Assembly: GCA_018902385.1 (NCBI GenBank)
Contig: JABSSW010000034.1
Span: 1 to 64,000 of the forward strand
DNA length: 64,000 nucleotides
Direction of reading: 5' to 3'
From: Physcia stellaris
Taxonomy: Eukaryota > Ascomycota > Lecanoromycetes > Caliciales > Physciaceae
The number at the start of each line of letters is the position of its first letter. Within the stretch, counting starts at the first letter, position 1. Shown piece after piece: positions 35,277 through 45,681 of the stretch. The notes under the pieces were generated by a model. That model was not told the DNA's origin, made no database searches, and saw nothing but the letters and a program-made list of their open reading frames with translations. A program made the translations under genes and the position numbers.

Positions 35277-36369
35277 TCATTTTTGTTTTCGATTGTAATT
35301 CGCGCAATATTTTTTTTTTACTTGTTGAATATTCTGATTTTTTTTTGTTGAAAAACGAAAATAACAATTTGTCAAATGATTAATAATTTTTTTAAAATTT
35401 TGAAATTGTTTGTCGTCGATCATAAAATTGATTACGATAATCAACATCATTTGCACAAAAACATTGTAAATATTTAATTTTTGATCAACGCGAACGATTT
35501 GATGTAAAATTTGTAAAATTTTTTGAAAATTTTTGACGTCATAATCTTGAAACACAAAATGAAATTTTTTGAATGCAATGCGAAAAATTCGACACATTTC
35601 AATAACAACATTTTCGAATTCAAATTTTTTGCAAATTTTCAAAATTCGTGAATCGTTTTTTTCATCGCGTGAATTGCGTGTTATTTTGACAAATTCGATC
35701 ATGAAAAATTTTCAGATTTTCGAATTTGTTTCAACAAATTCGTTTTCAATTTCGAAAATTGTATAGTCATCGAACTGACGAAAACATTTTTTTGTTGAGT
35801 TTTTTTTGTCGTTTTGATTTCGATTCAAAAATTCAACGTTTAAAAAAAATTTTTTCATCATTCGATTTTGTTTCAAAATCGCAATTAAATCGAAAAATTT
35901 CACATTCGAAATTTTTCGTTTTTTCGAATTTAATTTGTTCGTTTTTGTTTCGATTCAAACATTCATCATGATTATCAAATTTTGTCTCAAAATCGCAATT
36001 AAATTCAAAAATTTCATATTCGAAATTTTTCGTTTTTTCGAATTTCGTTTGATTGTTTTTGTTTCGATTCAAATATTCATTTTCATCATTCAAATTTGTT
36101 TCAAAATTGCAATTCGATTCAAAAATTTCACATTCGTAATTTTTCATCATTTCGAATTTGATTTTTTTGATTTTGCGAATTTTTTCGCGTTCGACGATCG
36201 ATTTTTTGAAATCGATATTGCATTCGTTTTTTGTTGTGATCACGAACATTTTTTTCACGATTTTTTTCAAAAACGATTTCATGATTTCGAACGTTTGTTT
36301 TGTCATGAAATTGATGAATTTTTTGAACGACGTTTTTTTGACGAACGTTTGACATGATTGAATTGACAA
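35277..36369 (-). pseudogene. Unknown protein locus with three in-frame 38-residue repeats
   Basis: The frame at 35833-36369 (178 residues) starts MSIQSCQTFVKKTSFKKFIN and then carries about three copies of a 38-residue unit (KFEKTKNFEYEIFEFNCD followed by FETKFDNHDECLNRNKN). The DNA repeat is exactly 114 bp (CACATTCG/CATATTCG words at 35901, 36015, 36129), so it is in frame. Further frames on the same strand (35712-35903 and 35277-35702, 141 residues) continue with helical, mixed-charge sequence ending in a basic tail. The unit kept at a multiple of three, and the same strand used throughout, suggest a once real protein of roughly 350 residues. There is no Gly, Pro or Trp, and no family is recognised. 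The frame changes at least once, so it is probably dead. Confidence 0.45.
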
Positions 36370-36774
36370 TTTTAAAAATGCATTCGTGATTTATTGCATT
36401 ATTTTTTTGCGATAAAAATCATTTTTTGTTTTGAACGTCGTCGTTTTTGATTGTCGTAAATTTCAAAACAAAAATTGTAAAATCATTTTTTTTAAAAAAG
36501 TGTTGACGATTCAAATGATGAAAATTTTTGAAAAAATGATGATTGAAACGAATTTGCTTGATTGAAAACGCTGTTCGAAAAATGAAATCTGAATGAATTG
36601 TGAAAAACGTAAATCACAATTTGATACGAACGAATTTTCGATCGAAAAAAAAAAATGTTCAATTTATTGCGTATTCAAACTTGAAATGAATTGCGTTGAA
36701 AACGATGTCAAATAAATTCAAAAATTTGAAAATAAAAAAAAATAATTATTGAAAAAATCATGAGTGATTATCAT
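36370..36774. other. AT-rich spacer, no gene
   Basis: AT-rich with A-runs; nothing recognised. It ends where composition changes sharply at about 36,775. Confidence 0.6.
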
Positions 36775-36815
36775 TCTATTGCTCTGAATCTCGTTATTCT
36801 AGTAACATACATGGA

Positions 36816-37600
36816 GTGGAAGCACAGAAAGTGTGCGAGTGCCAAGACACTAGTCTCAACAAGGACGCACTAGTTCTTCTTTCGTCAGGTTATATCAACT
36901 GGTCCCTTGGTTACCTTCCTGCGAAGACTGTACTTCTCAACACTCCTTCACAGCATTCGCCAGTGCCTCCTGCCCAGTATCATAACGAGCTCAGCCTGGC
37001 CTGGAGCTTCCGTGCAAGCTCTCCCAGCGATGTAGATCCTGACTCCCCCAGCGATGTATTGCCTGGAGCTTCCGAGCAAGCTCCCCCAACGTGGTATGAC
37101 GTAGGTCCTGTAGGGCTAGGCCATACACCGATGCGAAGACTGCAGAAACGAGCGAATCGAGGTCCGATGACCTATTGGCTTCAGATATGACGTAAGGTCG
37201 AGTTGTAAGGCGTGCGACCGAATGACTGAAGGCGTTCTGGATGTGTCTCCATGAGGTGAAGCATCGATATGGGATCTGGTACCTGGAATTGGCTAGAAGG
37301 TACACCATGGAGCAAGTACCCTATGCCTGAGTTCTGCGATGGCGAACGAGAATGCGGGTCACACCATGTAGCATCATTGTGGATCTCAGGGTTCTCAGGT
37401 ACTTCTTGCGACATCAATGGCCCGATACCTATGCGATTTGGCTGTAGGAAGTCCATAAGGTATGCCGATGCGATGCGAGAAGCTGGAGATGGTCGAGAAA
37501 TCGATATGGAAGGAGTGCATCGATGCAAAGAGTGCAGATTCGAGCTTTTCTGACCTGACTAAGACCTGCCAGAGAATCAGGTCGATTAGTATGCGAAAAG
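36816..37600. other. Island 1 left half: uncertain coding content
   Basis: Short frames exist on both strands (plus 36816-37190, 124 residues; plus 37269-37553, 94; minus 36991-37308, 105; minus 37181-37528, 115). None resembles a known protein and all overlap. A 35-bp segment (GCCTGGAGCTTCCGTGCAAG...) at 36,999-37,033 is repeated at 37,061-37,095 and contains GAGCTT...AAGCTC, a short hairpin. The segment at 37,505-37,600 (GATGCAAAGAGTGCAGATTC and onward) has a relative in island 2 at 58,825-58,930. A non-coding or untranslated role is as likely as a protein. Confidence 0.4.
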
Positions 37601-37675
37601 GTCAGATATCTCCAGCACTATTTGTTCTTCTTGATCGAGTTCCTGCTCTGCAAGGTCGAGGTTGTAATGACTGCA

Positions 37676-37852
37676 TAGTACGCTCCCCCGAAGCGGTACT
37701 ATGTGACTTCATCGTTGTATCTGTACAGTACGCTTTTCCGAAGCTGTACTGCTTGACTGTATAGTACGCTCCCCCGAAGCGGTACTATCTGACTTCATCG
37801 AGTTCCGAGTATGTAATCGTCTTGGTCAGTACACTTTTCCGAAGTTGTACTG
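37676..37852. repeat. Four hairpin-forming repeats in two alternating types
   Basis: Four 26-bp units lie at 37676-37701, 37726-37751, 37762-37787 and 37827-37852. Units 1 and 3 have loop GCTCCCCCGAAGC between TAGTAC and GGTACTA. Units 2 and 4 have CTTTTCCGAAG between CAGTAC and TGTACTG. The ends are complementary and GC(T)T pairs with A(A)GC inside, giving stems of about ten pairs. Types alternate A-B-A-B; the spacers after units 1 and 3 share GTGACTTCATCG/CTGACTTCATCG, so a longer unit of roughly 85-100 bp was duplicated. Confidence 0.8.
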
Positions 37853-38039
37853 CCCTCGACTGTGCTCGTCCATTCTAGCGACTGTACTCGCTTTCTTTTC
37901 CTCGTATTTATCGGGCGACTGAAGTCTCAAAGGGTAGTAGGGAATAGAGGCGGTATCAGTCGTGTTAGATCAAGACGAAGTCACAACAAAGGTAAGTCCC
38001 TACCATATTCGTTAAACAATAAAACAAATAAACAAAGCA

Positions 38040-38235
38040 TACACATTCTAAAGCTCCCCCAGGCCGATTAAGGGCGGGAGGGGCGGGATATCGGATCCAT
38101 TAAAACAACAACTTTTATGCTCCCCAGGCCATGGCCGATCAACGATTAATAGGGTGGGGTGGGCGGGCAAACAAACAAACAAACATGCTAACTCCCCCAA
38201 AGTAGTGACCCCAAGGAGGTCAATACTCCCCCAAA
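38040..38235. repeat. GC-rich duplicated segment with ACAA microsatellite
   Basis: Two related ~60-70-bp segments (GCTCCCCCAGGCCGATTA... at 38,053 and GCTCCCCAGGCCATGGCCGA at 38,119) each contain a GGGCGGG or GGTGGGCGGG run. An ACAA-type run is at 38169-38184, and ACTCCCCCAAAGTAG occurs twice (38,191 and 38,225). It lies just downstream of the minus-strand gene, overlapping its last codons, so part is probably 3' untranslated sequence. Confidence 0.7.
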
Positions 38236-39458
38236 GTAGGGCGGGGGGGAGCAAAACTCCAATAGCGCTGCCCCATGGGTATCTCATTGTTCCCAACTCT
38301 TGAGGCATTTGGCGTGGCCCAGCCAGTAGGCCAATAGGTGGCAAAACGCCCTTGGCAATGCCTGCAAACAGGAGGCGAGCGAGAGACCCTTGGGAATCGA
38401 CAAGGAAAAGGGGTAGGTGAGGCCGAGGGCCACCGCGAGACCGAAAACTGGCGCGGAACGCTTCCGCGGGCATGAGTTGGCCCAGATGCTTCGGATTTGG
38501 CTGATTTGGAAGCAGGTGTGGCCACCGCATGGAAGTATGACGTAATGCGGCTTTTTTGTATGGGGCCACATTTGCTGGCGGGACTGCATTTGCCGAAGCT
38601 GCGAGGAGACAACGGCTTGTTCTGACTTGGCTGCAGGCCAAATGGACTCGGCTTCCCAGCGAACATGCGGAACAGGTCGTCCACGGTGAGATAGGGCCTC
38701 GATGGTTTCGGTGAAGGGGTACGAGGCGGAGTAGGCGGGCAAGCAATGCTTGCATTCTCCGAGGATTTGCACACCGATTTGGGTGTCGCAATCGGGAGAC
38801 GAGAGGGCTTCGGTGCAACAACTGGCCGTGAGGCGATTTCTGCCCAAGATATCGGCTTTCTTGGTGTTGCAACCGACAAGGATTCTGGTGAGGGTTCTGC
38901 AGGAGTAGCTGGTGACTCGGCTACTGATTTCGGTGACGTGGGCGGTGAGGAGGTTACCGATCGAGGTGACGAAGCAGGAGGTGAGGAGGTGATCGATTGA
39001 GGTGGCGTAGGAGGTGAAACAACAGACTGCTGAGCAGGCTTCGGCTTCTTCGCATGCCGAGTGCGGATATGCTCGTGGAGCTTGGTGTTGCTGTCGAATT
39101 TCGTACCGTTCTTGCAACGCCTACAAGTATATCCTTCAGCCCGTTTCTTGGCCAGACGGGCTTCTTCCTGTTGTTTCAACAGCTCCTTCGCTTCCTGCTT
39201 GACCTTGCTCTTCATTTGCAACTCGTGCTTCCGCAAAAGATAATTTTCTTGTGCCCTCTTTGCTTGTTGATACCAACTGCATCTCGAAACACTAGTAAGG
39301 CTTGAGTTCGTGTGCTCGTGATATAGGGTTGGTAGGTCTTGCGTTCTCGGATCATCCGCGGATAGGCAGGTGCAAAGAAGAGGTGACCAAGGAAGGAAAG
39401 CGGGCGGCGATTCGGAGGTGGAGGATGCGGGACTCGCAGAGGAGGTACGAGTCGTCAT
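38220..39458 (-). CDS. C2H2 zinc-finger protein of the YLTVDDLFRMF family
   Basis: 412 residues from ATG 39,458 to a stop at 38,220. Residues about 62-108 form a charged helix (QEAKELLKQQEEARLAKKRA). A C2H2 finger follows at 111-135 (Cys112, Cys115, His128/130, His135; KLHEHIRTRH). Residues 140-255 are a Pro/Ser-rich linker with repeated SPPxSP words and the block PRKPISWAEIASRP (199-212). The signature YLTVDDLFRMFAGKPSPFGL spans 256-275, then SRITSYF (303-309). A second CxxC (Cys365, Cys368) opens another finger whose remainder is not standard. Similar proteins are, to my recollection, multi-copy hypothetical proteins in repeat-rich ascomycete genomes, function unknown, possibly carried by mobile elements. 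Codon use includes Gly, Pro and Trp freely, unlike the neighbours. The last ~45 residues may be read-out rather than family sequence. The start is the first ATG of the frame. Confidence 0.75.
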   Translation of the reverse strand: MTTRTSSASPASSTSESPPAFLPWSPLLCTCLSADDPRTQDLPTLYHEHTNSSLTSVSRCSWYQQAKRAQENYLLRKHELQMKSKVKQEAKELLKQQEEARLAKKRAEGYTCRRCKNGTKFDSNTKLHEHIRTRHAKKPKPAQQSVVSPPTPPQSITSSPPASSPRSVTSSPPTSPKSVAESPATPAEPSPESLSVATPRKPISWAEIASRPVVAPKPSRLPIATPKSVCKSSENASIACPPTPPRTPSPKPSRPYLTVDDLFRMFAGKPSPFGLQPSQNKPLSPRSFGKCSPASKCGPIQKSRITSYFHAVATPASKSAKSEASGPTHARGSVPRQFSVSRWPSASPTPFPCRFPRVSRSPPVCRHCQGRFATYWPTGWATPNASRVGNNEIPMGQRYWSFAPPRPTLGEY

Positions 39459-39560
39459 TCTGACTGAGTGATAGGTAGATTTCGCGTAGAGGTCCGAGTA
39501 GGTAGATACGCGAGTTCGTAAGGTAACTAGGTAGGTCGAAAGCTTTTTTGCGACGCAAAT

Positions 39561-41515
39561 TCAGTTGAAATAAATTTTGTTCGAAAAAAATTGAACGAAA
39601 TTGCGATTAATTGCGTAAATTGATTCAACGAACAATGAACAATGAAAATTAAAATAAAAATGAATCGTCAAATCAACGATATTGATGTGAAAATGTTAAA
39701 TTGAAAAAAAAAAAAAAATGTTGAATCGTGTAAAACAAATGCTGAATAAACACGTATTTATGTTGATTGTAAATGAATTCTGATTTGAATTCAATTTTTC
39801 ACAAAACATTTGTTATTTGACTCGAGACGTCAAAATAAAAATGTAATAAAATTGCAATGAAACACGTTCTTGATGATGAATCAAAATAAATGACGTGAAT
39901 CAACGTAAATAATGACGTAATTCGAAAAATAAAACAAATGATAACGAATAAACAAAACTATGTGAATCAACGTAATTAAAAAAATAAAATCGAAAATAAA
40001 ACAATTGATGTCGATCAACGACGACGAAATCAAAATTCAAACAAGATGTCGCTCAATGCGAACGAAATTCGAAAAAATTGATTCAATTGAACGTAAAATT
40101 TTTGATTAAATGAAAAATTGTTGATGCAAAAAAGATAATGCGTTGTTGCAAAAATCAAATGATCAAATAACGCGAAAAATAAAGCAAATGATGTTGACAA
40201 CGATTCGAAAATGAAAATTCAAATAAAACGTCGTTCAATGCGAACGAAATTCAGAAAAAATTATTCAATTGAACGTTGAATTCTTGCAACAATGAATGAC
40301 ATTATTAAAACATTAAAAAAATGAAACATAAATTGAAAACGTTCAATAACGAAATAATGTGAACAATCAAACAGAAAATTTCGATTATTTGATGAAAAAA
40401 TGAAATGCGAACGAATTTCAAAAATTATTGACAAATTGCAAATCAATTCATTGAATGAATTGATGCACAAGAAAAATAATACGCAAAATGAAAAAATTCG
40501 AATTCAAATTTCAATGAATACGAAAAAATGTGCAAAAAATTGATTGTGTGAAATCGACGACGAAAAAATGATTTCAAAAATTAACGTTCAAACTCAACAT
40601 CGAAATCAAAACTATTCGAAAGAAAAAAAAAATTGTTGATCGAAATCAATCAAACGTTTCTGTATTCGAAAAAAATTTTTTCAAATCAAAAACGTTCAAC
40701 GTATTTTTTTTTTTTTTTTTGAAATTTATCAAGTTTTGTTTTTACACAACATTTTTTAGAAAAATTTCAATTATTTTTCATATCAGATTTTTAACAACAA
40801 TAGCAATGACATATTTCAAAAAATATATGAAATCACGCATTCAAAAACGATTTATCGTTAAAAAATTTTCAGTATTTATGACGATTTCTGTACGAAATAA
40901 AAAAATTTCGAAATTGTTGTTAATTGTAAAATATTTGTGAAATGATCAGAAATCGTGATAAATGAGAAAAAAATATATCGAAAATGAAAAAAATGAATGA
41001 AAAAAATAGAAAAATTCAACGAAACACGAAAAACGTCGATATTTTCGATTATTCGTTTTTGATAAAAAAATGAATTCGTTTGATTTGTTTCGATTTAATA
41101 ACGATTGTTTTTTCACGATCGATATAAAAATGTTTGAAATTTTGATTGATATCGAAATTTTAAACTGAAAATAATTTAATACATTGTTTGATGTTTTTTG
41201 AATAATATGATTTACAACAATAATTAAACGTCGTTTTAATGTGATATTCATGTTTTTTTTTTTGAATTTTTATTGTTGTTGTCGTTTTTGTATCGATTTC
41301 GTCGTTCGATATATTTTTGAAATTATTCGAAATAATTTTGCGTTTTTTGAATGATTTTTGTACATTTTTTTTTGTTGTATTGTTTAAATGTATTTTATTA
41401 TATGCATGCAAATGATTAATTTGTTTTTGAATCAACAACATCATTTGATTGAATAATTTATTTCGTAAACAATTAATTGCAATATTGATCATCGCAAAAA
41501 AAACAATTTCGAATA
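39561..41515. other. AT-rich stretch, no gene recognised
   Basis: CpT/CpC-depleted DNA resumes at once. Short frames at 40261-40470, 40719-40940, 40946-41251 and 41160-41900 (minus) are Phe/Ile/Asn/Lys-rich and unrecognised. T-run near 40,702-40,720. Confidence 0.5.
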
Positions 41516-41519
41516 TGTT

Positions 41520-41930
41520 TTCGAAAAATGTCGAGATTGCAACAATTGCAAAATTGCAAAAATTTTTCGTGATTTGCAAAAAATTTTCATGATTTGCAAA
41601 AATTTTTCGTGATCGCGAAAAATTTTTTTGATTTCGAAAATTCTCGAAATTATTCGAAAATTTTCGAAAATTGTCGAGATTGCAACAATTGCAAAAATTG
41701 CAAAAATTTTTCGTGATCGACAAAAAATTTGTCATGATCGCGAAAAATTTTTTTGACATCGAAAATTTTCGAAAATTTTCGAAAATTGCAAAAATTGCAA
41801 AAATTTCAAAATTGCAAAAATTGTCAAAATTGCAAAGATTACAATCTTTGCAAAACATTGCAATTTTTGCAAAAATCGCGAACAATTGCAAAAAATGCAA
41901 ACGTCACAAAAAAAAATGTAAAAATAACAA
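41520..41930. repeat. Nested A/T-word repeats, relative of 32.8-33.2 kb
   Basis: The words CGAAAATTTT, TTGCAACAATTGCAAAA and AAAAATTTTTCGTGATTTGC recur in the same orientation and combination as at 32,821-33,200. The last part turns into AAATTGCAAAAATTGC repeats. Confidence 0.85.
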
Positions 41931-42126
41931 ATGATTGTAAAATTTTGACGTTTTGATCGTGTTTGTTTTTTAAAACGCGATTGTGTTAATTTTGTTATTG
42001 TTTGAAATTCGAATTTATTTGATTCAATTTTTGCAAATTAAATATTTGTTTTTATTATCAATATTGCAAATAACAATTTTGATATAAAATTCGAATTAAC
42101 AATTGTTATGAATTAAATTTTTAATT

Positions 42127-42226
42127 TTTATTTATTGTTTGTTTCATATTACGTTGCGAATTTTCGTAATCGTTATATATTTAATTAAAATTAATAACAA
42201 TCGATTTCAAAAATCATTTGTCAAAA
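42127..42226. repeat. Lone diverged 92-bp unit
   Basis: TTTCATATTACGTTGCGAATTTTCGTAATCGT... followed by CAATCGATTT and CATTTGTCAAAATT matches the 92-bp unit of 31.9 kb. It lies about 200 bp beyond the nested repeats, so both parts of the 31.8-33.2 kb cassette are present here, in swapped order. Confidence 0.65.
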
Positions 42227-43654
42227 TTATAACAAATTTCTTTTAAAAAAATAACGAAAAATAAATGAAAAACGTTAAAAACAAAAAGATTATTTTTAAC
42301 AAAATCATAACGAACATAAAAAATCGTTAAATATTAATGCAATTTTTAATAACAATTTAATTTTGTACGTTGTTTTTCAACGAACACGTTGATTTGAATT
42401 TAACACGTTTGATAATTTTTTTATAAATTGTTTTTTTCGTTATCGAACGTGTAAAGTTTGTCAAACAGTTCGTAATATTGATACAATTTTTGATATTAAA
42501 TTCAAAATCAAAATCATTTGCAACGTGTGTATTCAATTTATTTTTATTTTCATGTTTGCGTTATTGTTTTTTTTTTGTTTTTTTCTGTTTATTCGATCGT
42601 AATAATTGATTTGTCGTTTGTCGAAACAATTATCGTTTGCGTTTAACAAAAAAATTAAATTTTATGTTTTATGATTGAATATATATTAATATTTGATTTA
42701 TCATTATCGTGTAAATTTACAACATTTTTGATTGATTGTTCAAACACATTATTCAAACAAACGATATTATTATGTTTTTTGTATGTTTTCGTTTAACGAT
42801 TTTTTTTTAATTGCGATATCAAATTTTGTAATCAATTGAATAACAATTTTAAACAATTGATTATAAATCATTGATTTTTTTTTCAAAAAAACAAAACGTT
42901 AAAACGAAACAAATTCAATTGATTTTTTTTTCGATATTGAAATCGACAAACAAATATAAATTCGATTCGTTTAATTCGATCGAATTATTGAATACACATT
43001 TCACAATCAATTTCAATAAACGATTGAATTTTTTTTTATATATATACAAATTTTAAAATAAATATTTCAAAATTCGATTAATTAATTGCAACAAACTATA
43101 GATGAATGCGCGTTTGAATAAATTTGATTGATTGAATTTTTTATTTAAATTGTAATTTTGTCGAATAAAAATTCGTTTCGAATCGCATTACATGATTGTA
43201 TTTTCAATATAACTAAATTGTAAAACGATATCGAATTGTAAATAAATTTCTCGTTTAATGTAAAAATTAATTCAAAATTCAAAATTCAAAATTCAAATTT
43301 ATATCATTGATCAGTTTCAAAACAATTGTCAATCGATTTGTATAAAACATTTTATTCAAACAAACGATTTATACAGAAATCAAATTTCGCATGTGATGTT
43401 CAATTTTTGCGTTATAAACGTCACGAAAACATACGATGTTGAATATTCGAATTTTCATTTTTCGATTTTCGAATGTTATTTTATTTTTCGCGTTGAACAA
43501 CATGAATGAATCAATACATTCGACGACAGCAATCAAGTTTTGATTCAACACGCACGATTAATCATTCGTGTGTCGTGCAAATTGAATTCATTTCTGTTTT
43601 GCGTGTGATATAATTTTTGATTTTTGTTTATTTTTGTTTCGAACACGATTCGAA
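42227..43654. other. AT-rich stretch, no gene recognised
   Basis: Contains only short frames (42871-43056 plus; 43369-43551 minus) and a CAAAATT run near 43,272-43,300. Nothing recognised. Confidence 0.5.
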
Positions 43655-44299
43655 TTTTGTTGTTTCGATTGTTTATCACAACATTCAATTTCGTTTTCAT
43701 TCAACGTTCATCATGTTCATTTTAAACACGCGTTTTCAAATTTTTCAACAAACACGACGCGTTTATCAAAAAATCGACGAAATTTCACGTTTGATCGAAC
43801 GACAATTGCGACAATTGAATCGCAACGTCGAATTGCAAAATCGAACGAATCGAATCAAAACAAAAAAAATCAAACGAAAACGCAATCTGAAAAAAAAACG
43901 AATGATCAAAAACAAAAAAATCGAAATTGACGACAAAATTGTTTTCGATCAAACACGTTTGAACGTTTTCATGATGAAAATCAACATCGATCAAAAAAAA
44001 AAACGAAATTCAAGTCGAAATTTCATGAAATCATCGTTTTGAATTCGAAATTTTCGAAAACGACAAACGAAAATGAAAAATGAAATCGAAATGACGACGA
44101 TTGAATGAACGACGATTTCGACGACACGATTTTGCAATTCAAAATTGTTGTCGTGTTCGTTGTCGAATCGTCGTCGAAACAACGATTCAATTCAACGCGA
44201 TCGAAACGTCAACGACGATCATGCACATGCAACGATTTCGACGACAAAAAATTAAACAATTTGTTTTCACAAAAGTTTAGAAAATTTTTCGATTGAACG
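43655..44299 (+). pseudogene. Unrecognised coding relic, copy 2 (paralogue at 6.5-7.1 kb)
   Basis: The frame at 43617-44042 (141 residues) contains QKIDEISRLIERQLRQLNRN and a basic stretch nearly identical to copy 1. The frame at 44105-44296 (63 residues) contains FDDKKLNNLFSQKFRKFFD, again nearly identical. The DNA similarity stops just after the second frame (CGATTGAAC). Conservation of both halves over 37 kb, on the same strand and with equal spacing, supports a shared ancestral coding sequence. Function unknown; coiled coil plus basic region suggests an RNA- or DNA-binding protein, which is inference. Confidence 0.55.
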
Positions 44300-45174
44300 T
44301 TTTTGATTGATTGTCGATTTGTTCACGATCGCAAAAACAAAAAACGTGTCAAAAATATGATTTTTTTCATTGATTTGTCGACGTCAATTTGATTTGTATT
44401 CAGTTTTGCTTTTTTGATTTTGAAAAAAAAATGTGTGACGACAATTTCACAAACACGATTGCAAAAATTTTTGATCGATCAATGTTACGTGTTTTTTTTT
44501 CATTGTTAAATAAAGAAATTTTGATGAAATTGAATTTGATTCGTCTGTAAATTTTTTGCAAAAACGAACAATTCAACAAAACAATTTTTCGAATTTGATC
44601 GTTCGTTTCTTTTTCAATTTTTGCGACTAGATTTTGAAACGCAAAAAAAAAAACAAAATTTCGTAAAAAAATGAAAACGTCAAAAAAAATCAGAAAGCGA
44701 TTGAACGAAACACAAAAAAAAAACAAAAAAAACGAAAAAAACGTGACATTGCTTTTTTGTTGAATTAATAAATTCGTTTTTTGTAATTTTTTTCAATTCG
44801 TTTTTTTCGCATTAGCATTCACGTCTAGTTCGAACGAGCAATGATCAATTGTTTTTTTTTTTTTTTTTTTTTAATTTATTTAACGCGATTTTTCTCATCA
44901 ATCGATTCGAAATTCAACGCGTTGAAATTTAAACAAAACGCATAAATAAAATCGTTGATAAAAAATAAATTTTGAAATTTCATTGACACATCATTGTTTA
45001 TCTATTTATCGTTTATCGTTACAGTGAAAATTTCAAAAAAAAGCAAACGACGACGTAAAACGTGAAATTGCAATTTTTCGACGAAATCAATTTTTCATTC
45101 GTAATATACTCGTTCAAAATTTACGAAATCATTTAAATTTTTACATTCAAACAAAATTTAATACGTATTAAATT
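44300..45174. other. AT-rich stretch with T-run, no gene
   Basis: A Phe-rich minus-strand frame (44400-44726) and a 22-base T-run at 44851-44872. Nothing recognised. Confidence 0.5.
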
Positions 45175-45681
45175 TTAATTGTCGTCAACAATTTGATTTT
45201 CATTCATGATAATATCGTGATCGATTTCGAAATTATTCATGTTTTTTTGACATGAATTTGACATCGTTTTCGAAATTTTTCGTTTTCGTTTTATTTGTTT
45301 TTTTTTCGTTGTTGTTGTATCGCGCAATCGAATTCGATGTTTGAACGTGTACATCAAATTGCGTGTGACGTATAATATTGTTTCAAACGTGTAAAAATCG
45401 CTCGATCGAACGTTGTTTATTCGTGATTGCACGATGACGTGATAAAACGTCGAAAATTGAAATCGACGTCGTCGTCGATGTTTCGAGTTTTTTCGACAAT
45501 ATGTCGTCGAACGTAAAGAGCAATTACGAGTTAAAATCACATAAGCGATTATACGAATCAACGATTGAATCACGAAAACACGATTGATATTGTTCGTGCG
45601 ACGATCAATGAACAAACATATATACATAAAATTGTGATTTTTAACAAACGACAACGTATTCTGAATCTTGACATGAAACAA
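45175..45681 (-). pseudogene. Unrecognised 168-residue open frame
   Basis: Starts MFHVKIQNTLSFVKNHNFMY and has a basic middle (HRRRRRF; TTKKKQIKRKRKISK) and an acidic, Asn-rich end (ILDHDII-like; NENQIVDDN). It has several Cys but no Gly, Pro or Trp. The frame is less biased to Phe/Ile than most in the region, and the reverse strand is not open. It may be the remains of a nuclear protein; no domain is recognised. Confidence 0.3.

Larger units (their letters stand above)
36775..39560. other. GC-balanced island 1
   Basis: Between AT-rich flanks the base composition changes within a few tens of bases at both sides. Inside, CC, CT, AG and GG are as frequent as in ordinary DNA. It contains a zinc-finger gene (minus strand), hairpin repeats and a CTCCCCC motif cluster. 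No clear terminal repeats or target-site duplication were found by eye. Either it is a recent insertion or a unique segment that escaped mutation. Confidence 0.8.

Noticed and set aside
38048-38872. Second minus-strand gene (274 residues) inside island 1
   Set aside because: It is in another frame of the zinc-finger gene and its downstream repeats; the recognisable finger and YLTVDDLFRMF block are in the 38220-39458 frame.
38746-39305. Plus-strand frames in island 1 opposite the zinc-finger gene
   Set aside because: They are antisense shadows of a GC-balanced coding sequence and show no family features.
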